From Actinobacteria bacterium HGW-Actinobacteria-2 (GTDB lineage Bacteria; Actinomycetota; Actinomycetes; Propionibacteriales; Propionibacteriaceae), in the NCBI GenBank assembly GCA_002841335.1, contig PHEY01000001.1:558964-622963 (forward strand): a stretch of 64,000 nucleotides of DNA, given 5' to 3'. Made by a program: the position numbers and the translations under genes. Below are positions 18,618 through 27,151 of this stretch, one piece after another. The notes under the pieces were generated by a model that worked only from the letters and a program-made list of their open reading frames with translations, ran no database searches and had not been told where the DNA came from. The first letter of the stretch is position 1; each line of letters begins with the position of its first letter.

Positions 18618-19814
18618 TCACAGGACGGCCGCAATCGCCTGGGCGACCTTGGCCACGTTGGCTTCGTTGAGCGCCGCCACGCAGATCCGTCCGGCATCCG
18701 TGCCGTAGACCCCGTGTTCGGCGCGAAGCCGCTGCATCTGCTCGACGCTCAAGCCGATGTAGCTGAACATCCCGATCTGGTCGGTGATGAAGCTGAAATC
18801 CTGGGTGACTCCCGCGGCGACCAGGGCGTCGACCAGCTTGCGGCGCAGCAGCCGGATCCGATCACGCATGCCGGTCAACTCGCTCTCCCACAGCGCACGC
18901 AGCTGCGGGTCGCCCAGCACGCGCGACACCACGGCAGCCCCGTGCGTGGGCGGGTTGGAGTAGACCGTACGGATGGTGACCTTCAGCTGCGACAGCGTCC
19001 GAGCAGCTTCCTCGGCGTCGGCGGACAGCACGCTGAGCGCGCCGACCCGCTCCCCGTAGAGGCTGAAGCTCTTGGAGAACGAGGACGCCACCAGCACCGG
19101 GATGCCCAGGCCGGCGAACAGCTCCACAGCGGCTCGGTCGGTCTCCAGACCGCCGGCGAAACCCTGGTAGGCCAGGTCGAGGAAGGGCACCAACCCTCCT
19201 GCCACCACGACCTCGGCCACCCGGGCCCACTGGTCGAGGCTGAGGTCGTAGCCGGTCGGGTTGTGGCAGCAGGCGTGCAGCACCACCACGGTGCCTGCCT
19301 CCGCGGCGGCCAGGTCGGCGAGCATGCCGTCGATGTCGATGGCATGGGCGTCCGCGTCGTAGTAGCGGTAGCCGGCAACCTCAAAACCGGCGCGGCTGAA
19401 CAACGCCTGGTGGTTCTCCCACGACGGCGTCGACAGCAGCACCGTGCGCTGAGCGGACGTGGTCTTCAAGAACTCGGCGCCGATCCGTAGACCGCCGGTC
19501 CCACCCAGACCCTGCACGGTCACCACGCGACCCGCGGCGACCGCGGCCGAGTCGGGACCGAACACCAGTTCGCGCACCGCGGCGTTGTAGGTCGGCATGC
19601 CGTCGATGGGCAGATATCCGCGCGCGGCCGGAGCAGCCGCCAGTGCGATCTCGGCCTGCCGGACACAATCCAGCAGCGGCACCTTGCCGTCCTCACCGAG
19701 GTAGACCCCCACCCCGAGATTCGCCTTGTCCGCGCGGGTGTCGGCAACGAATGCCTCGGTCAGACCGAGAATCGGGTCGCGCGGCGCCATCGGGACGTTG
19801 GTCAGAATGCTCAT
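18618..19814 (-). CDS. Aspartate/aromatic aminotransferase (class I, AspC/TyrB type)
   Basis: PLP-dependent transaminase of 398 aa. The N-terminus [14 protein letters not shown] followed by [17 protein letters not shown] is typical of the E. coli AspC/TyrB group (fold type I, subgroup I-alpha), not the more common actinobacterial AspB type. [11 protein letters not shown] supports the cofactor site and [17 protein letters not shown] carries the Schiff-base lysine; the substrate arginine probably lies in the C-terminal region. I chose the ATG at 19812-19814 with AAGGAA 7 nt upstream. Aspartate and aromatic substrates cannot be told apart by eye, so no symbol is given. It precedes metG on the same strand. 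Confidence 0.92.
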   Translation of the reverse strand: MSILTNVPMAPRDPILGLTEAFVADTRADKANLGVGVYLGEDGKVPLLDCVRQAEIALAAAPAARGYLPIDGMPTYNAAVRELVFGPDSAAVAAGRVVTVQGLGGTGGLRIGAEFLKTTSAQRTVLLSTPSWENHQALFSRAGFEVAGYRYYDADAHAIDIDGMLADLAAAEAGTVVVLHACCHNPTGYDLSLDQWARVAEVVVAGGLVPFLDLAYQGFAGGLETDRAAVELFAGLGIPVLVASSFSKSFSLYGERVGALSVLSADAEEAARTLSQLKVTIRTVYSNPPTHGAAVVSRVLGDPQLRALWESELTGMRDRIRLLRRKLVDALVAAGVTQDFSFITDQIGMFSYIGLSVEQMQRLRAEHGVYGTDAGRICVAALNEANVAKVAQAIAAVL

Positions 19815-19878
19815 GGCAGAGTTCCTTTGCCTCAGGGATCGGTGACAAGTGTAGGGCGTGAGCGGCACCGCCCTGAGG

Positions 19879-20943
19879 TCAGCGTCCCGGGGCGGAACCG
19901 GAATCGAGGCTGACCCCGACCAGCACCGGTTCGGGCACCAGCCGGATCCCGAAGGTCTGTTCGACACCGGCACGCACCTCGCGCGCCAGCGCCACCACGT
20001 CCCCCGCCCGTGCCTGGCCCCGGTTGGTCAGCGCCAAAGTGTGTTTGCCGGACAGTTGCGCCGGGCCGTCGCCGTAGCCGCGAGTGAAGCCGGCGTGTTC
20101 GATCAGCCAGGCGGCGCTGGTCTTCACCCGTCCGTCCGCCTGTGGATAGGACGGCGCACCGTCGGGTACCTGAGCGGGATCGTCCAGCACCGGGTTGGTG
20201 AAGAAGCTGCCCGCACTCCAACTGTCGAAGTCGTCCCGGTCATAGACCATGCCTTTGGCGCGGCGCAGGCCCAGGACCGCATCACGCACCTCGGTCATCG
20301 GCGCCCGCTGGCCGACCTCGACCCCGAGCGCCTTGGCCAATTCTGCGTAGCCGATCGGGGCCGACAGATCCCCCAGCCGGAACTGGAAGCTCACCGACAA
20401 CACCACCCAGCGACCCGGCTCGCGCTTGAACAGTGAGTTGCGGTAGCCGAAGCGGCAGTCGATCGCCGAGAACGTCCGCACCGCCGAGCGCTGCCGATCC
20501 CAGGTCCGCACCCGGGCGATCACCTGAGAGACCTCCTGACCGTAGGCGCCGACATTCTGTACCGGGGTGGCTCCGACCAGGCCGGGAATGCCCGACAACG
20601 CCTCGATGCCCACCTGGCGCTGGCCGACCGTGCCGGCGACGAAGTCATCCCACGGTTCGCCGGCGGCGACGGTGAGGAAGGCGCCCGAGCAGGCGGCGAC
20701 GTCATCGACCTGGACGCCGCGCAGTCCCCCGGTGTGCAGCACCAGCCCGTCGAAGCCGTCGTCGCTGATCAGGACGTTCGAGCCGCCCCCCAGGACCAGC
20801 ACCGGTTCACCGGACGCATCGGCGGCGGTGATCGCCTCGATCAGTTCGGTCTCGGTGGACGGCGCCAGCCAGCGTCCGGCCGGTCCGCCGATCCCGAACG
20901 TGGTGTGCGCAGCCAGAGACTCAGGCAACCCGCACCTCGACAC
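19879..20943 (-). CDS. murB: UDP-N-acetylenolpyruvoylglucosamine reductase
   Basis: FAD enzyme that makes UDP-MurNAc, the second committed step of peptidoglycan synthesis. 354 aa: FAD domain with VLGGGSNVLISDDGF, GIPGLVGATPVQNVGAYGQEV region, YRNSLFK (type I MurB loop), the catalytic serine in AGSFFTNPV and a glutamate near PEPVLVG at the end. The start overlaps the MaoC-B stop; GTG at 20943 is taken, but a TTG at 20928 is also possible. It is coupled to the MaoC pair, a linkage also seen in other actinobacteria. Confidence 0.95.
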   Translation of the reverse strand: MSRCGLPESLAAHTTFGIGGPAGRWLAPSTETELIEAITAADASGEPVLVLGGGSNVLISDDGFDGLVLHTGGLRGVQVDDVAACSGAFLTVAAGEPWDDFVAGTVGQRQVGIEALSGIPGLVGATPVQNVGAYGQEVSQVIARVRTWDRQRSAVRTFSAIDCRFGYRNSLFKREPGRWVVLSVSFQFRLGDLSAPIGYAELAKALGVEVGQRAPMTEVRDAVLGLRRAKGMVYDRDDFDSWSAGSFFTNPVLDDPAQVPDGAPSYPQADGRVKTSAAWLIEHAGFTRGYGDGPAQLSGKHTLALTNRGQARAGDVVALAREVRAGVEQTFGIRLVPEPVLVGVSLDSGSAPGR

Positions 20944-21325
20944 TCACCGAGCCGAGCACCTTGATCTGGTCACAGACGGCCTCGATGGTCACCGTGGCCA
21001 CACCGTCGGCCACGGCGGTGACGGTGCCGGCGAAGGTGACCTCCACTGTCCCGGTCGCGGGCACCACAACCGGCTTGGTGAAACGGACGTAGTAGCTGAG
21101 CACCCGCGTCGGGTCGCCGATCCAGTCGGTGACCACCCGCAGTGCAGTGCCCATCGTGAGCATGCCGTGGGCGATCACCCCGGGAAGACCGAGGGCGGCA
21201 GCGGCCGCGTCGTTGTAGTGGATCGGGTTGAAATCGCCGGACGCACCGGCGTACCGCACCAGGTCGGTGCGGGTGAAGGATGTGGTGAAGGCGCCGATCG
21301 CAGTGCCGACCTCGATGCTGCTCAT
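20921..21325 (-). CDS. MaoC-like hydratase subunit, HadB-like
   Basis: Hot-dog-fold (R)-specific enoyl/3-hydroxyacyl dehydratase of 134 aa. The hydratase-2 motif YAGASGDFNPIHYND (about residues 25-40) holds the catalytic Asp and His. The ATG overlaps the preceding MaoC-A stop (ATGA), so the two are made together as the halves of a heterodimer, as known for mycobacterial HadAB. Here it is unlikely to serve mycolic acids, since the window shows no other mycolate gene; a fatty-acid or polyketide-like role is inference. Its 3' end overlaps murB. Confidence 0.88.
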   Translation of the reverse strand: MSSIEVGTAIGAFTTSFTRTDLVRYAGASGDFNPIHYNDAAAAALGLPGVIAHGMLTMGTALRVVTDWIGDPTRVLSYYVRFTKPVVVPATGTVEVTFAGTVTAVADGVATVTIEAVCDQIKVLGSVSVEVRVA

Positions 21326-21750
21326 GCGGCCACCTCCGCGGTGTGCACCAAGGTGGACGTAGCCACGCACAGCGGTTCACCCGCGGTGGTCGACAGCTGC
21401 ACCGAGATGGTGATGAAGGCCGCCGGGCCACGCAATCGCACCTTGTCGATCGTGAGTTGGGCATGCACGACGTCACCGACGCGAAGGTGCCGCGTCCAGG
21501 TGAAGCGCTGATCGGCGTGGACCGTCCGACTCAGGCTGAGTTCGAGTTCCCGATCGCCGAACAACGAATCCCAGGTGGCGGCGGCCAGCACGACGGCGAA
21601 GGTCGGCGGGGCCACAGCACGGTCTCCGGCATAGGCGGGATTGTCGGCATCTCCCACGGCGGCGGCGAACTCGGCGACCTTCACGGCAGTGACTTCGTAC
21701 GGCACGGTCGCCGGATAGGTGCGCCCGACGTGGGCTTCACTGATCGGCAT
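21322..21750 (-). CDS. FAS1-like dehydratase (MaoC-A), HadA/HadC-like
   Basis: 142-aa hot-dog protein (MPISEAHVGRTYPATVPYEV) of the N-terminal MaoC dehydratase type, which lacks a full catalytic motif and pairs with a catalytic partner. It carries NPAYAGDRAVAPPTFAVVL and the FTWTRHLRVGDVV strand typical of the family. Its partner is the next gene, joined by an ATGA overlap. The start is supported by a -10 box TAGCCT exactly 6 nt before the ATG, predicting a leaderless mRNA starting inside the 3' end of the upstream membrane-protein gene. Confidence 0.87.
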   Translation of the reverse strand: MPISEAHVGRTYPATVPYEVTAVKVAEFAAAVGDADNPAYAGDRAVAPPTFAVVLAAATWDSLFGDRELELSLSRTVHADQRFTWTRHLRVGDVVHAQLTIDKVRLRGPAAFITISVQLSTTAGEPLCVATSTLVHTAEVAA

Positions 21751-21754
21751 GTGC

Positions 21755-22192
21755 TCAGGCTAGCGGCACACCGTTCGCCTGCAGGATTTCGCGCACCTGC
21801 GGCAGCGCGCCGGACGGCACCTGCACGGCCAGTTCATGGCGCCCCAGGCGTCCGTACCAGCGGTCGGACGGCTGCCAGCCGATCTCGTCGGTAGTGGTCA
21901 CGATCAGCTGGTTGGTGCCCAGCAAACGCGCGAAGCGGGCCGAGGTGATGTGTTCCCAGGCCACGTGTCGGGTGTGGGTGCCGATCTTCTTGGCGAGGCC
22001 CGCCTCGTCGAGACTGCCCCGCACCTCTCGCGCCATCGCCAGCCGCCATGCCTGGTAGACCAGCATCAGCACCGCAGCCATGAAGATCAGCGAGTTGGAG
22101 CCGCTCATCAATGGCCACATCGCCACCGCGGCGACCACCAGTACGGCGTAGAAGTTGATCCGGGTGATCCGGTCGGTGATCGTCCAGGTCAT
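21755..22192 (-). CDS. Small membrane protein, possibly PH-domain-like
   Basis: 145-aa protein with two adjacent membrane spans near the N-terminus (about residues 13-30 and 34-50: YAVLVVAAVAMWPLM, LIFMAAVLMLVYQAW) and a soluble tail with VAWEHITSARFARLLGTNQLIV and QVPSGALPQVREIL. The tail resembles bacterial PH-like (bPH) domains found in two-span membrane proteins, but I cannot confirm that. No clear ribosome binding site precedes the ATG. It follows the rpmG terminator and its stop overlaps the -10 of maoC-A. Function unknown. Confidence 0.75.
   Translation of the reverse strand: MTWTITDRITRINFYAVLVVAAVAMWPLMSGSNSLIFMAAVLMLVYQAWRLAMAREVRGSLDEAGLAKKIGTHTRHVAWEHITSARFARLLGTNQLIVTTTDEIGWQPSDRWYGRLGRHELAVQVPSGALPQVREILQANGVPLA
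21757..21762 (-). promoter_or_regulatory. -10 box of leaderless maoC-A transcript
   Basis: TAGCCT on the minus strand, 6 nt before the ATG at 21750; it overlaps the stop of the upstream gene. Confidence 0.6.
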
Positions 22193-22209
22193 CGTCGGCC
22201 CATGGACGC

Positions 22210-22238
22210 AACAAAGCCGTCCGCAACAGCGGACGGCT
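22210..22238 (-). terminator. Terminator after rpmG
   Basis: Minus strand AGCCGTCCGC and GCGGACGGCT (10-bp stem, TGTT loop), then TTGTT, 16 nt after the rpmG stop. Confidence 0.85.
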
Positions 22239-22253
22239 CAGTGGCGAACTCGC

Positions 22254-22424
22254 TCAGCGGGTCTCGCGGTGCGCGGTGTGCGTGTGACACTTCGGGCAGA
22301 ACTTCTTCAGTTCCATCCGGTCTGGGTCGTTACGCCGGTTCTTCTTGGTGATGTAGTTCCGCTCTTTGCACTCGGTGCACGCCAAGGTGATCTTGGGCCG
22401 GACATCGGCTGTCTTCTTGGCCAT
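22254..22424 (-). CDS. rpmG: 50S ribosomal protein L33
   Basis: Small large-subunit protein of 56 aa beginning [18 protein letters not shown]. Two CxxC pairs (CTEC at residue 16, CPKC at residue 43) mark the zinc-binding (C+) form, so its expression is not expected to mark zinc limitation, unlike C- paralogues. AGAGGAAG precedes the ATG. It follows tRNA-Thr and tRNA-Met, the normal actinobacterial order, and ends at a clear terminator. Confidence 0.97.
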   Translation of the reverse strand: MAKKTADVRPKITLACTECKERNYITKKNRRNDPDRMELKKFCPKCHTHTAHRETR

Positions 22425-22456
22425 CAGCTTCCTCTTTCCCAAACTGGTGCTACTTG

Positions 22457-22529
22457 TAGCGGGAGCGGGACTTGAACCCGCGACACAGCGATTATGAGCC
22501 GCTTGCTCTACCGCCTGAGCTATCCCGCC
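22457..22529 (-). tRNA. tRNA-Met (CAT anticodon)
   Basis: 73-nt cloverleaf: acceptor GGCGGGA/TCCCGCT with a G-T first pair, anticodon loop CTCATAA (anticodon CAT), T-arm GGGTTCAAGTCCC, discriminator A, no encoded CCA. The paired acceptor end makes it an elongator rather than an initiator tRNA. Confidence 0.95.
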
Positions 22530-22577
22530 CCTGTTCGAGCTGAACGACGGGCGGTAACTCCGCCAACCCGAACACAG

Positions 22578-22650
22578 AGCCCCCATGCGGAATCGAACCG
22601 CAGACCTTCTCCTTACCATGGAGACGCTCTGCCGACTGAGCTATAGGGGC
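22578..22650 (-). tRNA. tRNA-Thr (GGT anticodon)
   Basis: 73-nt cloverleaf: acceptor GCCCCTA/TGGGGGC, anticodon stem TCTCC/GGAGA with loop ATGGTAA (anticodon GGT), T-arm GCGGTTCGATTCCGC, discriminator T. First gene of the tRNA-Thr, tRNA-Met, rpmG unit. Confidence 0.95.
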
Positions 22651-22663
22651 CGGACAGCGGTTG

Positions 22664-22693
22664 ACACTACCTTACGGCGAGGGCCGTTCCCAA
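22664..22693 (-). promoter_or_regulatory. Promoter of tRNA-Thr, tRNA-Met and rpmG
   Basis: Minus strand TTGGGA, 18-nt spacer, TAGTGT; the predicted start is about 7 nt before the tRNA-Thr 5' end. Confidence 0.6.
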
Positions 22694-22715
22694 ATCGGGC
22701 CTCCGGGAGGCCTGA

Positions 22716-23009
22716 TCACTCCAGCTCTGCGCGGTGTTTGGCCAGGTCAACGCGACCTCCCACCACCTCAACTCCCTCGCGTCCCAACCGGGTCGAAGCC
22801 TCGCTCACGAGTTGCTCGGCGATGCTTCCATCCGCCCGGACGACCCGCCACCAACTCGTCGATCCCCCCGAGCCGGCCAAGATCCGAGCGACCAGGCGCG
22901 GACCACACCCGACGACCTTTCCCACATCGCCATAGGTCGCCACTCGGCCGGCGGGGATCGCGGCCGTAGCCATCAAGACGCTGTCGCTGAGTTCAGCCAT
23001 GCTCGCCAT
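22716..23009 (-). CDS. Alkyltransferase-like DNA-binding protein (ATL)
   Basis: 97-aa protein with only the DNA-binding half of O6-alkylguanine transferases: the [14 protein letters not shown] helix-turn-helix with the conserved Tyr and the RLVARIL recognition region with the flipping Arg. Where active transferases have PCHR with the acceptor cysteine, this has TSWWRVV, so it cannot transfer alkyl groups. Known ATL proteins bind O6-alkylguanine and hand the lesion to nucleotide excision repair. A -10 box TAGATT 6 nt before the ATG predicts a leaderless transcript. Divergent from fumC. Confidence 0.9.
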   Translation of the reverse strand: MASMAELSDSVLMATAAIPAGRVATYGDVGKVVGCGPRLVARILAGSGGSTSWWRVVRADGSIAEQLVSEASTRLGREGVEVVGGRVDLAKHRAELE

Positions 23010-23015
23010 ATCGCC

Positions 23016-23021
23016 AATCTA
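23016..23021 (-). promoter_or_regulatory. -10 box of leaderless ATL transcript
   Basis: TAGATT on the minus strand, 6 nt before the ATG at 23009; part of the divergent ATL/fumC promoter region. Confidence 0.6.
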
Positions 23022-23060
23022 GGCCGCGACCCTATGGTGGAACCAACGAAGGAGTCAGCC

Positions 23061-24446
23061 ATGATCGAATTCCGCATCGAGCACGACACCATGGGCGAGG
23101 TCCGGGTGCCCGCCGACGCGCTGTACGCGGCTCAGACCCAGCGGGCGGTAGAGAACTTCCCGATCTCGGGACGAGGGTTGTCCCGCCATCACATCGCCGC
23201 CCTGGCCCAGATCAAGCGCGCCGCCGCCCTGGCCAACGCCGAGCTAGGGGTGCTGCCGTCCGACATCGCAGAGGCCATCGTCACCGCCGCTGATGAGGTG
23301 ATCGAAGGACAACACGACGACCACTTCCCCATCGATGTGTTCCAGACCGGCTCGGGCACGTCGTCGAACATGAACACCAACGAGGTGATCGCCACGCTGG
23401 CCTCGGCCCGCCTCGGCCGCGCGGTGCATCCCAACGATCACGTCAACGCGTCCCAGTCGTCCAACGATGTGTTCCCCTCCTCGATCCACATCGCGGCCGT
23501 CCAGGCCATCGACCGCGTGCTGGTGCCGGGGCTGGAAGCACTGGCCCGCTCGCTGGAGGCCAAGTCGGTCGAGTTCGCCGACGTGGTCAAGGCCGGTCGC
23601 ACGCACCTGATGGACGCCACCCCGATCACTTTGGGTCAGGAGTTCAGCGGCTACGCCACCCAGGTGCGCTACGGCATCGCCCGGGTGCAGGCGAGCGTCC
23701 CCCGGCTCAGCGAACTGCCACTGGGCGGGACTGCTGTGGGCACCGGAATCAACACTCCGCCAGGGTTCCCCGCCCGGGTGATCGCGCTGATCGCCGATCA
23801 CACCGGATTGCGGCTGATCGAGGCGCCCAATCACTTCGAGGCGCAAGCCGCGCAGGACTCGTTGGTGGAAACCTCCGGAGCGCTGCGGACGGTGGCGGTG
23901 TCGCTGGTCAAGATCGCCAACGACTTGCGCTGGATGGGTTCAGGCCCGCGAACCGGAATCGGCGAGATCGCCCTGCCGGACCTGCAACCCGGATCCTCGA
24001 TCATGCCTGGGAAGGTGAATCCGGTCCTTCCTGAGGCCACCGTGATGGTCGCGGCCCAGGTGATCGGCAACGACGCGGCGATCGCGTTCGCCGGCGCTCA
24101 GGGCAACTTCGACCTGTTGGTGATGCTGCCGGTGATGGCCCGCAACCTGCTGGAGTCGATCACCTTGGTGGGCAACGTCTCGGTCCTGTTGGCCACCCGC
24201 TGCGTGGACGGCATCACCGCCGATGTCGAGCGGTGCCGCGAACTCGCCGAGTCCAGCCCGTCGATCGTGACGCCACTGAATCGGCTGATCGGGTACGAGG
24301 CCGCCGCGAAGATAGCCAAGCACGCGGTCGCTCAGGGGCTGACCATTGCTCAGGCCACCCGGGACCTGGGCTACGTCGACCGCGGGGAACTCACCGAGGA
24401 CCAACTCGCCCAGGCTCTGGACGTGACCACGATGACCGGACGGTAG
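23061..24446 (+). CDS. fumC: Fumarate hydratase, class II
   Basis: Interconverts fumarate and malate in the TCA cycle. 461 aa, an iron-independent class II fumarase of the aspartase/fumarase superfamily: [15 protein letters not shown], the [12 protein letters not shown] region, [16 protein letters not shown] and the signature [12 protein letters not shown] with the mobile-loop serine. The ATG at 23061 follows GAAGGAG at a good distance. Its own transcript ends at a hairpin shared with the convergent tRNA-Tyr. A TATGGT -10 lies at about 23033. Confidence 0.97.
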   Translation: MIEFRIEHDTMGEVRVPADALYAAQTQRAVENFPISGRGLSRHHIAALAQIKRAAALANAELGVLPSDIAEAIVTAADEVIEGQHDDHFPIDVFQTGSGTSSNMNTNEVIATLASARLGRAVHPNDHVNASQSSNDVFPSSIHIAAVQAIDRVLVPGLEALARSLEAKSVEFADVVKAGRTHLMDATPITLGQEFSGYATQVRYGIARVQASVPRLSELPLGGTAVGTGINTPPGFPARVIALIADHTGLRLIEAPNHFEAQAAQDSLVETSGALRTVAVSLVKIANDLRWMGSGPRTGIGEIALPDLQPGSSIMPGKVNPVLPEATVMVAAQVIGNDAAIAFAGAQGNFDLLVMLPVMARNLLESITLVGNVSVLLATRCVDGITADVERCRELAESSPSIVTPLNRLIGYEAAAKIAKHAVAQGLTIAQATRDLGYVDRGELTEDQLAQALDVTTMTGR

Positions 24447-24453
24447 CAAACAA

Positions 24454-24491
24454 ACGGCCCCCGACTAGGAGATTTCCCAGTCAGGGGCCGT
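24454..24491. terminator. Bidirectional terminator between fumC and tRNA-Tyr
   Basis: ACGGCCCC-C-GACT and AGTC-A-GGGGCCGT pair over 12 bp with one C-A mismatch and a 12-nt loop. It can end fumC from the left and tRNA-Tyr from the right. Confidence 0.8.
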
Positions 24492-24497
24492 GCTGCG

Positions 24498-24579
24498 TGG
24501 CAGGTGTAGGGTTCGAACCTACGTAGGCTTAGCCGACGGTTTTACAGACCGCTCCCTTTGGCCACTCGGGCAACCTGCC
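24498..24579 (-). tRNA. tRNA-Tyr (GTA anticodon)
   Basis: 82-nt class II tRNA with a long variable arm: acceptor GGCAGGT/ACCTGCC, anticodon loop CTGTAAA (anticodon GTA), T-arm AGGTTCGAACC, discriminator A. A possible -10 TAGAGT lies about 11 nt upstream. The following 207 bases (24580-24787) hold no gene that I can support. Confidence 0.96.
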
Positions 24580-24787
24580 GTGCCGGGACACTCTAGCAAA
24601 GCGTCCGGCTGGGTTTCGAATCGGGGCCACAGACCGTCGCGATGGGCCACCAGTTGCGCGCGATCCGGGTGGCCCGACCGCCCCGCTGTCGATGACGGAT
24701 GCGGGCAACTGACCGACCAGCGGTGGGCGACTTGGGCCAGATCGTCCGCTGCCGCCACAATGGGGGGCACAGACAGGAGGCAGCACC

Positions 24788-25279
24788 ATGGCAGGTGAGA
24801 GTTCGTTCGACATCGTCAGCAAGGTTGATCGACAGGAAGTCGACAACGCGCTCAACATGGCCGCCAAGGAGATCCGCAACCGCTACGACTTCAAGGGCAC
24901 CGAGGCTTCGATCCGCTGGTCGGGTGAGGCGATCGAGATGGAGGCCAGTGGCGAGGAACGGGTCAAGGCGATCCTGGATGTGTTCCAGACCATGTTGGTG
25001 CGGCGCAAGATCGACCTGAAGTCCTTGGACGCCGGCGAGCCGCGGCTGTCGGGGAAGATGTGGAAGATCACCGCCACCACCAAGCAGGGCATCAGCCGGG
25101 AGAACGCAGCCAAGGTGGCCAAGCAGATCCGCGACTCCGGCCTGAAGAACGTGCGCACCCAGGTGCAAGGCGAGGAACTGCGGGTGTTCAGCAAGAGCCG
25201 CGACGACCTGCAGGCGGTCCAGAAGATGGTCCGCGAGGCGGACTACGACTTCGCCGTTCAGTTCGACAACTACCGCTAA
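24788..25279 (+). CDS. YajQ family nucleotide-binding protein
   Basis: 163-aa protein of the YajQ/UPF0234 family, beginning [22 protein letters not shown], with NRYDFKG and the matching second half ([33 protein letters not shown]) that form two ferredoxin-like domains. Family members bind nucleotides, and one in Xanthomonas binds cyclic di-GMP; the role here is unknown. AGGAGG lies at the right distance before the ATG. The next gene starts 10 nt after its stop, so the two with xthA are probably one operon. Confidence 0.92.
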   Translation: MAGESSFDIVSKVDRQEVDNALNMAAKEIRNRYDFKGTEASIRWSGEAIEMEASGEERVKAILDVFQTMLVRRKIDLKSLDAGEPRLSGKMWKITATTKQGISRENAAKVAKQIRDSGLKNVRTQVQGEELRVFSKSRDDLQAVQKMVREADYDFAVQFDNYR

Positions 25280-25288
25280 GCCCCTCCG

Positions 25289-26317
25289 ATGGGCCAGACC
25301 CCGTATCTGCGGGTGGACGTGGCGGCCATGGAGGCCAACATCGCCGCCATGGCGCGTCAAGCCGCGTCCGCCTCGCTGGCGCTGCGGCCGCACGCCAAGA
25401 CCCACAAGAGCCCGCAGATCGCTGCCCGCCAGCTTGCCGCCGGCGCGGTCGGACTGACCGTGGCCACCATCGGCGAAGCCGAGGTGTTCGCCGAGGTCTG
25501 CAACGACCTGTTCATCGCCTACCCGCTGTGGGTCGACGCCGAAGACGGCAACCGGCTGCGGCGCCTGGCCGATCGCGGGGTGAAACTGCAGGTGGGCTGC
25601 GACTCGTTCGCTGCCGGGTCCAATCTGGTGGGCCTGCCAGTCGAAGTGCTGGTCGAAGTCGACTCCGGTCACCACCGCACCGGCGTGCGTCCGGACCAGG
25701 CCGGGGCGTTGGCGGCAGAGTTGGTCGGCATCGGGCTGTCGGTGGCGGGAGTGTTCACCTTTCCTGGGCACAGCTACTCCCCCACCTCGGCCGGTCAGGC
25801 CGCCGCCGATGAGGCCGCGGCTCTGGCCATGGCTGCCGACTCGTTCCGACCCACCCGGCTGACCTGCAACCGGCTCAGTGGCGGCTCGACCCCCTCGGCC
25901 GGCTTCACCACCGGTGGGGTGCTCACCGAGTTGCGTCCGGGGGTGTACGTGTTCGGGGATGCCCAACAGATCGAACTGGGCACCATCGGCTTTGATCAGG
26001 TCGCTCTCACCGTCATCTCTCGGGTGGTCTCCCACGCCGGCGGACGGGTCGTCTGCGACGCCGGCAGCAAGGCCCTGGGCGCCGACCGCGCCGGCTGGGC
26101 CACCGGGTACGGACGGGTGCTGGACGCGCCCGACGCCCGGATCGTGGCGCTCAGCGAGCACCACGCCACCATCGAGTGGCCCGGACGCCTGCCGCACCTG
26201 GGCAGCACCATCGCGATCATCCCCAACCACGCCTGCAACACCGTCAACCTGGCCGATGAGTACACCCTCAGCACCGGGGGCACCTGGCCGGTGGCCGCCC
26301 GAGGACGTAACCACTGA
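25289..26317 (+). CDS. Alanine-racemase-fold PLP enzyme, D-threonine aldolase or D-serine dehydratase-like
   Basis: 342 aa. The N-terminal TIM barrel carries RPHAKTHKSPQIA with the PLP lysine, and EVDSGHHRTGV. The C-terminal beta domain ends in a metal-binding PNHACNTVNL motif, which is characteristic of the DSD1/D-threonine aldolase group (fold type III). Likely reactions are retro-aldol cleavage of D-threonine-like beta-hydroxy-D-amino acids or dehydration of D-serine; sequence alone does not decide. No ribosome binding site is obvious, so it may depend on coupling to yajQ. Its stop overlaps the xthA start by one base. Confidence 0.87.
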   Translation: MGQTPYLRVDVAAMEANIAAMARQAASASLALRPHAKTHKSPQIAARQLAAGAVGLTVATIGEAEVFAEVCNDLFIAYPLWVDAEDGNRLRRLADRGVKLQVGCDSFAAGSNLVGLPVEVLVEVDSGHHRTGVRPDQAGALAAELVGIGLSVAGVFTFPGHSYSPTSAGQAAADEAAALAMAADSFRPTRLTCNRLSGGSTPSAGFTTGGVLTELRPGVYVFGDAQQIELGTIGFDQVALTVISRVVSHAGGRVVCDAGSKALGADRAGWATGYGRVLDAPDARIVALSEHHATIEWPGRLPHLGSTIAIIPNHACNTVNLADEYTLSTGGTWPVAARGRNH

Positions 26318-27138
26318 TGCGCATTGCCACCGTCAACGTGAACGGCATCCGGGCCGCGGTGCGCCGCGGGTTCGTCGATTGGCTCACCGAACGCGACTGC
26401 GACCTGATCGCGCTGCAGGAGGTGCGCTCGCCGGCCGATCTGGTGCCGATCGAGGCCAGCACCGGCTACCACTTCGCCTACCACCCTGGGAACCGGGCCG
26501 GACGAAACGGTGTCGCGCTGCTGTCGAGGACGGTGCCGTCCGCGGTGCGCGAGGGTTTCGGCAATCGCAGCTTCGATGTCGAGGGTCGCTATCTGGAGGC
26601 TGACTACGACCTGTGCGGTTGGCGGCTGCGGGTGGGGTCGCTCTACCTGCCCAAGGGTGGTCGCGCCGACGACACCCCCGAGGAACTGGAGCGCTACCGT
26701 CGCAAACTGGCCTTCATGCGGAGCTTTCGCCCCTACCTCACCCGCGCCCGGCTGGACGCCAAGGCCGACGGCCGGGAGTTCCTGGTGATGGGCGACTTCA
26801 ACATCGCCCACACCCGCGCCGACGTCCGCAACTGGCGGGGTAACCAGAAGTCGGTCGGCTTCCTGCCCGAGGAACGCGAGTGGCTCGGCACCATCCAGAG
26901 TCCCCGCACGTTGGTGGATGTGGTCCGCAGGCTCCGCCCCGAGGAGGACGGCCCGTACTCGTGGTGGAGCTGGATGGGCAACGCCTTCAACAACGACACC
27001 GGCTGGCGGATCGACTACCACTTCGCCACCGCGGCGCTGGCCGCGGCCGCCCAGTCCGGCGGCACCGACCGAGCCTCGTCCTACGAAGCCCGGCTCAGCG
27101 ATCACGCCCCCGTGGTGGTCGACTACACCGACCGCTGA
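26317..27138 (+). CDS. xthA: Exodeoxyribonuclease III / AP endonuclease
   Basis: 273-aa base-excision repair enzyme that cuts at abasic sites and removes blocked 3' ends. It has the exonuclease-endonuclease-phosphatase motifs: NVNGIRAAVRRG, the metal-binding glutamate in LIALQEVRSP, GDFNIAHT, and the catalytic Asp-His in LSDHAPVVVDY. It ends 4 nt before the convergent acyl-CoA hydrolase gene. The one-base overlap (TGATG) with the upstream PLP enzyme gene suggests co-translation rather than a shared pathway. Confidence 0.95.
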   Translation: MRIATVNVNGIRAAVRRGFVDWLTERDCDLIALQEVRSPADLVPIEASTGYHFAYHPGNRAGRNGVALLSRTVPSAVREGFGNRSFDVEGRYLEADYDLCGWRLRVGSLYLPKGGRADDTPEELERYRRKLAFMRSFRPYLTRARLDAKADGREFLVMGDFNIAHTRADVRNWRGNQKSVGFLPEEREWLGTIQSPRTLVDVVRRLRPEEDGPYSWWSWMGNAFNNDTGWRIDYHFATAALAAAAQSGGTDRASSYEARLSDHAPVVVDYTDR

Positions 27139-27151
27139 GGGCTCACAGCGG
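27132..27151. terminator. Small bidirectional hairpin at convergent xthA and acyl-CoA hydrolase ends
   Basis: CCGCTG and CAGCGG with an 8-nt loop cover both stop codons. Only 6 bp and no U-run, so its strength is doubtful. Confidence 0.4.

Noticed and set aside
24580-24787. Possible further tRNA or small gene in the 207-base gap after tRNA-Tyr.
   Set aside because: No cloverleaf and no short frame with a start signal; it probably holds the tRNA-Tyr and yajQ promoters.
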